From: Anthopleura xanthogrammica
Lineage: Eukaryota; Cnidaria; Anthozoa; Actiniaria; Actiniidae
DNA length: 64,000 nt
Assembly: GCA_964019055.1 (NCBI GenBank)
Contig: OZ025207.1
Coordinates: 4,467,501-4,531,500 of the forward strand
Direction of reading: 5' to 3'
Of this stretch, positions 11,548 through 64,000 are shown one piece after another (within the stretch, counting starts at the first letter, position 1; each line of letters opens with the position of its first letter). The notes under the pieces were generated by a model, which saw only the letters and a program-made list of their open reading frames with translations, had not been told where the DNA came from and did not search any database. The position numbers and the translations under genes are program-made.

Positions 11548-14500
11548 CTAGGTTCTTCTTCTGGTCTTCTCAGGAGTCTTGGAGGTCTTGACGCTGATCT
11601 GAATAAGAAATAATATTACCAAGGTCAGTGTGTTCTTTACACAAACAGACAAAGCCCTGGCGGTACCTCACCACATCCCCCTTAGGATATTTAATGGCAA
11701 ATGTGGCTTAAGGTATCAGGATAAAAGAAGCTAATTAACAATTAGTCCTCGAGTCCGAATGGTCTACGAGTCAATAGCCCATGAGGCCGAAGGCCGAATG
11801 GGCTATTGACTCATAGGCCATGAGGGCGAGAGGTCTAATTGTTTTAGTAAAAACCTACTAATCGGTCCAATAAAAGGATGCAAAAAGTTTTGGATTTTGC
11901 TTTAAATATATTTTTTTGGGTTTTCAAAACCGGCACTTTTCGCTACTAGAGGTCTATCACTAATAGACCCCTAGTAGCTCAGCCAATCACAGGGCTCGAT
12001 TGGTGATAGACCATTAGTAGGTTTTTTCTAATGAGGAATGCTTTGTTGTTGTCAACCAACATGGCGGCTATGACGTAACATCCACCCCAAGAATTGGAGT
12101 AATACAAAACATTTTTAAAATGTATTTAACTAAATATCTATTGAGTTTTTGTATTTTTCCCCCCTTTTCGATTTTTTCCTATGAAAACGATACTCACGGG
12201 CTTCTTCAGAGGCATTGATTGGGCTGCCTGTGGAGGAGGGGGAGGGGAGGGCAAAATTTCGACAAATTTGATTAAAAAAAAAAGCTTTCGACCACTTGGA
12301 CTTCAAAATCAGTAGAGAAAAGTGTTTTCATTCTTTCTATACTTTCAGTTGTATGCAATAAAGAGTACGAAGGTTTTTTCACGTTGAAAAGTCAGCCACG
12401 TGCAACAACCAACGGAAAGTCAGTTCAGAATAAATGGTTTTTACTCAACGAAAAACCCCTTCAAAAATAATATTTCTAGCCAAAGAGAAAGAACTAATGC
12501 TTATCTTTATATTTCGATAGAGTAGTGTAGTTAAGGAGCATTTCTTACCGTGTAAATGGTGATTTTTTGACCAAAGCTTCGACCTTCTTCTTCAAATATC
12601 TTCTTCTTCTTGACAGTGATGACCGTGAAGCATGATGGGAGCACGTGAGACTGGTACACAGGAAACCCAACAAGTGGATATTATCAAAAAATCAAACAGA
12701 GCAGCGCATCAAGTGCCCAAAACCACAGGGAGCCCAATACTTTCAGTACTGATTCTATATGAAGTAAACAGTTGAATGGTAAAATATGATTTGAGTGATG
12801 CGGCTTTAAGTTATAAAGGTTTTTATCCCACACCATAGAAAATACAGCCAATCAGAAAGCAGAAAAGCCGTTGCCTTTGTCGGTATTTCACTCTTCCTTC
12901 CCATCATGCACTGCGCGTTAAATCTACGCATTTGTATTTTCTATGGTGTGGGATAAAATGCTCATATGCTAAGGACTGACGTGTCTCTTGGATGAATTTG
13001 TCCACTTGCTTGTTTTGAGCCCCTGAGAAGGGAGGGTCATGAAAAATAGGCAGTGAAAAAAGGGAGGGTCACACTTTTATACTCTTGCAGATGCCCCTCA
13101 AAACACTGGAAATCGCATTTCCGAGGCTCTCAATTTCAAAATTTCTCTGTGGGGTGGGGTGATATTAACATGATCATGATTATGTGCATGATATTTGACA
13201 TCATCATCATCATCACCGCCACCATTCTCATTCATGTTTAAAGGCAGATGTTGCTTGATATCAAAGAAAGGTGCTTTTACATACACTCATAATTTCCTAG
13301 TTATAGATATTTAGAGTTTCTCGATGGATATATATATGTTCAAGGACAAGTCTTATTTCAGTTTTGTCTGGGAGGTAGTCTGTACATGCAGGGGGAGGGT
13401 CATTATATTTTTGGCCAAGCCCAAGGAAAGGGTCAGGAAATCTCATTCCCATTTCTAGGAAAGGTCACACCATTTTAAATTCGGTGCTCAATTTCATTTC
13501 AAATCTCCATCTCGATCTTTTCCAAACAGTTTTCTCATAAGTAATATCATTATCTATTATAAACTACAAGTAATATTTATATCTATCATAAACTACAAGT
13601 AATATCAATATCTATTATAAACTACAAGTAATATCAATATCTATCATAAACTACAAGTAGTATCAATATCTATTATAAACTACAAGTAATATTTATATCT
13701 ATTATAAAACTCATGAATAATTAATGAGGAAAACACAATAGAAATCACTGTCCGTGGAGGAGGTTGTATATCTGATACAAAATCGTCCTGATTTGCATAA
13801 ACTTTAACTCGAATTTTATCTTTAAAATTTTAGTAGAACATGAATGTATACACCTAGACGTTTCATAAGTAATATACAATATTCGTGTCCGTGTTGTATC
13901 AGATATACAATCACTCGCCTTCGGCTCGTGGTTGTATATCTGATACAACACGGCCACTCATATTGTATCTATTACTTAAAAACTACAAGTAATATCAATA
14001 TCTATTATAAACTACAAGTAATATCAATATCTATTATAAACTACAAGTAATATCAATATCTAGTATTATAAACTACAAGTAATATCAATATCTAGTATTA
14101 TAAACTACAAGTAATATTGAATATCTATTATAAACTACAAGTAATATCAATATCTATTATAAACTACAAGTAATATCAATATCTATTATAAACTACAAGT
14201 AATATCAATATCTATTATAAACTACAAGTAATATCAATATCTATTATAAACTATAAATATAATGATTATAATAGAGACGCCATTTTCATTTTCTTGAGAA
14301 AGCAAATGCAAGCAAAGGCAGTTTTAGTTACATTGTTTTAGTTTTAAGATTTTGTTTATATTTTAGGTCTTACGAGGATGAAACGCACTGTGCATTTTTA
14401 GAAAAAAGGCGGGAAAATCTCACACGCGCGTCAAAAACAAAGTTTGCGCTAAAATGTTTTTTTTTCAAATTCACTTTCTACAACTCAGCAAATTATACAA

Positions 14501-15545
14501 AAGTTATCATTTTTATGCTCTAATAATCCTTATTGATTTGTTTGTATTGCAAAAGCATTAGAATGGAGCTCGAAGCTTTGTTTATCAGGGTTTTTTTTCA
14601 TGAAAGACGCAGTGCGTTTTGCCAGTGTTTATCAAACTACAATTGTTTTAAATATGTACACAAGAAATGGTTTAGTCTATGGGTCGGTCTTTTTTATGAT
14701 CACCACCCCTGTTGCAGTCTTTTTTCTTTTATCATCGCAAGGCTCCAGCACTAACTGAGGCTCAGGGATCATTATTTCGTTTTCAGGTGTATCGTCTGAT
14801 TCATTCATATTAGCTCCATTCTGCAGTACAAAAAACATTCAAAGCTTTTTAAAAATACACATTAAATATAAAAATCTGGGGGTACAAAATGCGTGGAAAA
14901 GGACTGATATTCGAATACTGATAATGAGAAGTGCTTGGGTTATAGAATAACAAACAGGTACTGGAAACTGGAACGATGGTGGATTCAGTCCGGATTCTCC
15001 GAGATGCCAAAATTATGGATGTAATGACACGCGTGAAAAACGTCTGCGCATGCTCTAAGTCCGCATGCAAATTAGTCAAAAGCGTCTTCGTGCTATTGTA
15101 AAAATATGCAAATTTGACTTTCACACTTGCCTGAAGAATAGTCTTTAAAAAATGCCAAAACTTAAAGTCAGTTCTTGAAACTTAAGGCTAATTCTTTCAT
15201 ATTGTCTTTATTAATACAGTATCTTGGTCTCACAAAAGTATAACCACGAAGTTTTTTGTATACTTGGAGAAAACAAGCATTTATTTTCTTACTCAAACTC
15301 TCGTAAATTCTTGGAAAGCGTGCTGAAAGGCACGCATGCGCAAATGTAATATCTTTGAATCCTACTTCCATGAGCCTGTATTGGATTCTGGGATGACGGA
15401 AACACAACCAAACTACAACATGTTTTGTACTCACCTCAGCGGTTTCTTGGTTTGTTTCCAGAACAGCTAATGGAATTTCTGCTGGATTGCTTTGGCTGCA
15501 CATGCGTCTTCTCCTCCGGGGCAAATCGTCCTCGAAGCGATTGTT
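11548..15545 (-). CDS. Unrecognised basic protein, four candidate exons (5' end missing)
   Basis: Phase-0 exons on the minus strand join in frame: 15545-15435 (acidic then RRRRR, donor GAG|gtgagt), 14820-14707 or 14704 (acidic, ending DDKRKKTATG; weak donor), 12650-12549 (VITVKKKKIFEEEGRSFGQK, donor gtaaga) and 11598-11548 (KTSKTPEKTRRRT, stop TAG). If the weak donor of the second exon is not used, translation stops at 14677 instead, giving a second possible C terminus. Low complexity with alternating acidic and Lys/Arg clusters suggests a nuclear or cytosolic protein. I recognise no domain. The start is not found and may lie in 15550-16250. The third exon lies inside an interval bounded by TGGGCTNCCTGTGG-like inverted ends (12217-12739), which lowers confidence in it. 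Confidence 0.4.
11736..12031. mobile_element. Foldback MITE family B, copy 1
   Basis: About 296 bp with two internal hairpins: one around ccatgaggccgaaggccgaatgg, the other around the tactaatagacc/ggtctatta arms. Near-identical copies lie at 26367-26662 and 34888-35184 in the other orientation, and a fragment at 36513-36579. Confidence 0.85.
12217..12739. mobile_element. Possible element with ATTGGGCTGCCTGTGG-like inverted ends
   Basis: The left end attgggctgcctgtgg and right end ccacagggagcccaat are inverted matches at 15 of 16 positions. They resemble the ends of the 2.8-kb element at 2268-5104. A third related word (acacaggaaaccca) is at about 12656. No transposase is present. Confidence 0.45.
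12822..12958. mobile_element. Short palindromic MITE family J, copy 1
   Basis: About 137 bp ending in tatcccacaccatagaaaat and its inverse. A second copy, inverted, lies at 48120-48264. Possible TA target duplication. Confidence 0.8.
13545..14262. repeat. 29-bp tandem repeat split by a dispersed repeat
   Basis: The unit begins aactacaagtaatatcaata and repeats every 29 bp (for example 13981 and 14010). The array is interrupted at about 13693-13985 by a dispersed element that also occurs alone at 39588-39882, where the 29-bp units are absent. Confidence 0.9.
13693..13985. mobile_element. Dispersed repeat family I, copy 1
   Basis: Shares long near-identical stretches with 39588-39882, including a hairpin with arms gttgtatcagatatacaa and ttgtatatctgatacaac around a cgccttcggctcg loop. 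The second copy has an extra segment near 39698. Confidence 0.8.
15026..15343. mobile_element. MULE-like MITE family A, copy 1
   Basis: Begins gacacgcgtgaaaaacgtctgcg. The right terminus is truncated at gcatgcgca. It is flanked by atgtaat on both sides (15019-15025 and 15344-15350). Related copies: 18864-19235, 28500-28737, 46324-46660 and 53244-53579. Confidence 0.75.
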
Positions 15546-15835
15546 CTCTTTAAATGAAAGTGTAAAAAGAATAAGTTATGATTCAGCTTTGGCGTGATGT
15601 TTCTTCATCTTAAGACCACATGTCATTCCCTTGAGTATTATTATTTATTTGCTTCAACGTCAAATCTACCTCGTATATTCTCATAAAAAAACTGGCTTTT
15701 CAGCTAATCAGAGCAACACTTATGAAAATCGTTTATAAAGGTCATTACTATTCCGTTCGCCCTCTCCTTCCCTGGCTACCCGTCTCGTCCTCATCTCCTA
15801 TGCACTACCTTTCCCACCTGATTATGGAATCAAGA

Positions 15836-16195
15836 GCGGTGTATATATAGTCCATTCACCTCTCATCTCTCAGGTCTAGAGTTCGACCCCTGGACTGTAC
15901 ATCATATGTAAGTCGGAGGGGTACTTTGGGTCGTTTCATACGGGGATGCTCCGCCCAGACTCTCGACCCCTTACCTTTTCTATACCAAATTTCAGCAAAA
16001 AGGTACCCCTTTCATATACCTTTGGAGAAAATCTACCCCTTTTTATACCAAAACTCACAAATTTTAACCCCTTTTCTATACGTGCGGTCTGAAAAAGTAC
16101 CCCTTTCGGCCGGAGCATGCCCGTATATCCCATTATAGGGAGTAAAGACCCGACAACCTAAATTCCAATTTAATCTCTGAGTTAGTTGTACTCTG
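15836..16195. mobile_element. Possible tRNA-derived SINE with an inserted repeat
   Basis: A B-box-like word gagttcgacccctggac (about 15880) is followed by a segment ending in accct/tctgagttag text shared with 46975-47575. The middle (about 15910-16140) holds inverted words around tacccctttc and ggtacccc. This stretch separates the minus-strand candidate gene from the stop of the LGR gene and has no coding exon that I can support. Confidence 0.4.
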
Positions 16196-16256
16196 ACTAA
16201 GATCATTCAAAAGTTTTTTTAAAGTTTCCTTGAAAAGTTTATGGAACCCTCTCTTC

Positions 16257-59391
<43,135 letters not shown>

Positions 59392-59417
59392 CTATTTTAA
59401 AAAACGTTGTCTTGTAA

Positions 59418-60172
59418 ATAAGCCACTTCACGGTTTCGTCCCCCATCTTGAAATTGGGGCAAACGCGGCAAAATATATAGAAATCTGGATCACTTCGACT
59501 TTCCGTAAACTTTTTTGAAAAGATATTTTCTTTGTTACTTATACCTCTAAATATGATGGAAAAAGGAAAGCTTTAAATTAAGAAAATAAGATGTTTGTTT
59601 TCATAATAAAACGATGGGCACGTGAATATGAAAAATTTGTAAAAATAAGATGAGTCGCAAAGTTAGTTACAGCGCGACGCGCCTTACCATAGCCACCCAA
59701 CAAACTTTTTTACAAGTTAGCCAATCAGAAAGCGAGAATCTGTAAATTTGCATGTGAACTTGCTTTGTTGTTACCGCAAATATTTGAACTTCAGAGCAAG
59801 AACTTGAAGAAAATGCTTAAAAATCTCTATTTCTAAAACCAGGTTTGCTCTTTTGGCTTGCTAACACTTAACACTTTCGTAGGCAGTCTTTTTCATGTGG
59901 AAATTCTTTGCAAGAAGTGATTTATCGTACTTGTACGAAACTTTGGCAGGGTGGCCACGGTAAGGCGCGTCGCGCTGTAAAACACCTACATTGGTTTTAT
60001 TTTCAGTCCGACAACTGGTATACATGGCTGCTGATAATTGAAGTTTAAATTTTGAAAATCCATTTAAAATGAGCGGAGTTACGGAAAGTCAAAGTGATCC
60101 AGATTTCTATATATTTTGCCGCATTTGCCCCAATTTCAAGATGGCGGACGAAACCGTGAAGTGGCTTATACT
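59418..60172. mobile_element. Nested inverted-repeat elements upstream of the LGR start
   Basis: The outer arms (59418-59510 and 60062-60170) are inverse copies, for example aagccacttcacggtttcgt and its inverse, containing atggcggac. Inner arms acagcgcgacgcgccttacc (59668) and its inverse (about 59961-59980) delimit a second element. The left end is 27 bp from the LGR ATG. Confidence 0.85.
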
Positions 60173-63100
60173 GGACAGAAACTCATAAGTGGGTTGAAAC
60201 GTGTAACAGCCATACATTTCTTTAGTGCGATGCTTCGGAATATTCAGATGTTTTGTCGATGAATTTCTTCTCAGTAAATCACATTCTCTTAATTTAAAAA
60301 CTCTCAAAACTAAACTTAAAGACAGATGTTCCAAATGTTCCATTGAGAAATCCTGTAAGTTTTCTCTGAAAGCTAGTAAAATCAGCAAAAAGTTTGATGT
60401 GATTGAAGCGGCCATCTTGAATTTAGCTTAACATTCCAAATATGGTATCAAAATTCCTAATTTGCATATCTGAATGTTCCTGAGCATGGTGATGGTGTTA
60501 CACGTTTCAACCCCTTTATGAATTTCTGTACTGAAGTAATGCATAAAAATGATTATTAATGTTTTATCAAGTATAAAATCCTGAGGGCGAAGCTTTCAAT
60601 CAAAAATATCAATATTACGGTCAAAACAGAATAAAATCACTCATTTGTTTTTCAAATTCCCTGTAATCACCTATCTAGATGGGCGATGTCCTCGGGATTT
60701 TATACGGCCTGATGAACGATTTAGAAATACTTAGTGGAATTATATCTATTATGCTGGGCATGACTATCATGTACTATACACATTTCCTTTTTTAAAGAAA
60801 AAATACAGGCAGCGTCGAAACATATTAAATCAATTACCAATATCCGACCAAATAAAGTTAAAAAATAAACAAAAATAATACGAAAAAGGTTTTTGGAAAT
60901 ATATTAGCTGTTGTTAGGATAGTGGCAGAAAGTCTGACAGGCATGTAATGATACCAAAAAGGAATATTTGATGAATATAAAGGAAGATTTAAAAAAAGGA
61001 ATATTGATAAGAAGCCAAGAGAAAACAGGTATAAATGCAAATACAAATTTTAAAAGCAGTTAATAGCAAATTATACTCACAAAATAATTAGAAAATATTA
61101 AGGATATAGGCAGAGCAGAAAAACGACAAGGCTGCTACTTGCTACGATTTTTATATTTAACTTTAAACCGATTTTATTTTTGTCACTGTGACTCCAAACT
61201 TGTGGCAATTTGACTCCCGTCAAATTAGAGTAAAGCTAGTTGCAGATGTAATTTAAGGTAATGTCAGTTTTTGGGCTGATCAAAATATCACCTCTCCCAA
61301 AATGCAAGGCGTTATATCTCCAAACCGCATTCACTAAATTTTGGTCGCATTTGATATTTTGTCCATTGGCCCCAAAAGAGCGTGTTACAAAATATTGAGC
61401 TTCAAAAAATATAGCTGTCCTTATAAGCCAGTTCAAAGTTTAAGAATCGTTTTCAGTGCGCATGCGATCTTATCCCGAATTTCTCACCTTCTTTTGTTTA
61501 AACTTTCTTTTGTTTTTAATTAAATTAGGCTTATAGCAAGAGGCTAAAAAAAAAATTTCTGATCTGTCTTGAACTAATTAACGCAAGTTGATATTTAATC
61601 TAAGAAACCCAAAAGGGATTATGACCTAATTTTCGCTGTTGTCGTAAATTTAAAGTCCAAGGCAAAGTGAAGATGCTTGCTCAATATCAAGATCTCTAAC
61701 ACCGACTGTTGATGAAGTACGAATAATCAATTTGGTTCTCAGACAAAAATTATTATTAAATTAAATCCTCTTCTGAAACGAGAATTTCGAATTTGTCGTT
61801 AATTAGACAAAAGTCATCGTATACATATTCTAGCTCAAATACCAATTAGTTCAAATTCTTTTCGTCTACGGAGAATAGCGCCTGTCAACCGTCTTACTGC
61901 AAAAGTGGCAGCCTTGAAAATGACTTGAAACTTGGTTAAACTTATCTATATGGCCCCAATAGTATCCAAGCAACATATTTTCTTCACAGTCAAAAGGTGG
62001 TGGATAAAAATTATCAATTATTTTAGCATCTAAATTGTGAGTAAATGACGTCATTTACTCAACCCTATTGTTCTTTTAGCTTTTAAACCAAAATTTCACA
62101 ACTTCAAGTGGCTCCCAAGCTAGAATGTTTGCCAATCTGGTTTACATAATCATAATTGAATCATATTATTCTAAAATATTTGAATTATTCGGGCTTAGTG
62201 CTTCTTTAACAAAACGTTTTTTCCTGAGAGACGCCACACTGTCCTGTCGTCTACCGCTGAACTGCGCCGCGATGGTCAGCATTGTAAATATTCGAATGAT
62301 ACCGACACGGTTCCGACCTTAAAAAAGACACTCTCTAATCTTGACAATGTGAGACGAGTTACGTATACAATTCATATACAAAAGAAAGTTTCAATTTGTA
62401 AATAAAGATGAAGGACCTAGTTCGAGTTGGCTCCATAAACCGTTCTCAAATTCTTTTAAAAAAAAGAAAAAAGTCACTGTCAAAATATTCCAATACCAAT
62501 ATCCAACGAGATGAAGTTCATAAAAATAAAAATATCATAGCATGTTATTGCCGGAGTGAGGGTGATATTTTTGCACTTGCATCTAGCATCACGATCTGTC
62601 ATTATCATCAATATACAAGGCCAAATATTAAACTGCCCTCACTAAAACGTTCAGTCTAGCGGGCCAAACGCCAAGCGCGCGGGCTGCAAATGCATTTACC
62701 GCCCTGTTTCGATCTGATTGGTTGAGACAAAGTCTTACGACTGCTGTCAGCCAATCAGATCTTAAGGAAACCATTTCAAAGCGATTTTCTTGTTTTGTAT
62801 GTATAAAAACTTTGTTTTTGAATGAAAATGTTTTATTAAAATTCTAACGTTTGATATTGAAGACTTTGTATAATTTGGTCTTTTATATTAATGATAATGA
62901 TAATAACATGACTTTTGTCGTACATATTGTTTATTTGTGGCCCTTGTAGCATCTTTTGCACCCTCGCTGCGCTCGGGCGCAAAATTGGTGCTACTCGGGC
63001 CACAAATAAACAATATGCCCTCCAAAAGTCCTGTTATTGTCCTATTATTATCGTTAAGGCTGTGACGTTTAGTAATCCAAAACAAACGTGGTCTCGGGAT

Positions 63101-63570
63101 AAATTTTTGGGGAAATATCGATCGCACGGTTTAAAGGCGGAGACTGAATTTCCCGATTTCGACAGAGTAATTTTAAAGATACGTATTTTACGTTGTTTTT
63201 TTTTTTTTGGCGAAAGAATGGCAAAGCAATAGTAACTATATCTATAGTAGCTTTATATCCCAATTTGAAAAGCACGTTATAAGCACGCAAAATATATCCT
63301 TCGCTTCTCCACTTCACAAAGTATTTCTTTTAACAAATTTTCGCAGTTTCATGTACTGTTGTATTTCAATTAGGGACCAACTTTTTTTTTCAGCTTTGCG
63401 TTTTTTCACCGAAATGGCTTACTTATATTCAACTAAATTTCGTAAGTTTCATAAGAATACTTTGTAGCAACTGATGATAATTACTGCACACTGTGTGTGG
63501 ATTTTGTGGAATCAACATAATAGAGCTTTTGGTGTTCTTTAGTAAAAAAAAAAACTACTCCGTACCTTAC
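60173..63570. other. Upstream intergenic region, no gene recognised
   Basis: AT-rich. Holds a partial family H MITE (61915-62200) and a foldback element at about 62880-63055 with arms ttgtttatttgtggccc and inverse. A direct-inverse pair gatctgattggttgagac / gccaatcagatc lies near 62710-62762. No supported exon. Confidence 0.5.
61915..62200. mobile_element. MITE family H, partial copy 3
   Basis: Matches 54120-54400 closely, including gagtaaatgacgtcatttactca, but loses the terminal ccaagtgccccttt. Confidence 0.75.
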
Positions 63571-64000
63571 ACAAAGATGCAGCTGAATCTCTTGAAGACG
63601 CCCTGAGGGTGCTTCCCTTCTAAAGGCTCCTAGCAACTGTTCTGAACCAACTTTACCAGCTGTCAAACCGCTTCTTTTTCTCTAGAAAAGAAAAATAACA
63701 ACTGATAAAAATGGCTAAACTGTGCCAAACTAGATCAAAACGCCATTATTAGATATCTATTAGGGCAACTGGGCTTGTACGTTAGCCCCTCCACAGGCAG
63801 CCCAATCGCACAGTTAGTGAAGATCGTTATGCCGGAGTTGCACACCTTTCCTCTTATTATACCCTCGGCAGTGAAAGCAGATTTTCGAACAGCACAAAAC
63901 AATTCTTAGCACCAAAGTGTTCCTTAACTATCAAACTCTAACCTTTATGACATATTCAGTCGACAAAATAAATTTCGAAGCTTTCCAGAAAGCAGATTTT
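63571..64000 (-). CDS. Exons of an unrecognised upstream gene (partial)
   Basis: Two minus-strand exons join at phase 0: one entering from beyond the window to 63943 (FWKASKFILSTEYVIK, donor gttaga), the other 63681-63571 (acceptor ttcttttctag, donor gtaagg), which includes VGSEQLLGAF and RLQEIQLHLC. No stop between them. Some words (VGSE, IQLHL) recall exons 5/6 of the LGR gene, so a tandem paralogue is possible, but the phase differs and the match is short. No domain is recognised. The next exon downstream of 63571 was not found. Confidence 0.4.

Overview
This is metazoan nuclear DNA. It is AT-rich, has phase-consistent spliced exons, very many small inverted-repeat transposons and long perfect microsatellites. 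The extracellular modules (F5/8C, SRCR, PA14, MAM, LDLa, D8C/uromodulin, pentraxin, CUB) joined to a leucine-rich-repeat GPCR fit a cnidarian, most likely an anthozoan (coral or sea anemone). That assignment is an inference from architecture, not from a database match.

The main content is one giant minus-strand gene, from a signal-peptide ATG at 59391 to a stop at 16257. I rebuilt 42 coding exons by eye from splice sites. Every exon junction keeps the reading frame, and the lengths add up to 7,659 nt (2,552 residues plus stop). Domain order is: signal peptide, F5/8C, SRCR, an unassigned beta-rich module, PA14, linker, MAM, two LDLa plus a Cys-rich segment, MAM, a half MAM, D8C, F5/8C, a MAM interrupted by a pentraxin, CUB, LRRNT plus six 24-residue LRRs, LGR-type hinge, and seven transmembrane helices. 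It looks like a type C (relaxin-receptor/GRL101-like) LGR with an exceptionally large modular ectodomain. Nearly every ectodomain module is a phase 1-1 cassette, and the LRR block uses the 72-nt phase 2 exons typical of LGR genes.

Other genes are weaker. Near the left edge (1474-6073, +) is a small candidate gene with a BH3-like motif. At 11548-15545 (-) are exons of an unrecognised basic protein. At the right edge (63571-64000, -) are exons of an unrecognised upstream gene. A frameshifted LINE reverse-transcriptase tail (21.8-22.2 kb) and a possible domesticated-recombinase-like exon (20.1 kb, +) lie in introns of the LGR gene.

The remaining sequence is mostly repeats. There are at least ten non-autonomous inverted-repeat transposon families, including a MULE-like MITE with perfect 9-bp target duplications, a TTAA-flanked family, and a family with TGGGCTTCCTGTGG-like ends. 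There is also a 1-kb element carrying two tiny overlapping ORFs. A dozen tandem arrays, up to 1.7 kb long, sit in introns of the LGR gene, most within about 120 nt of a splice site.
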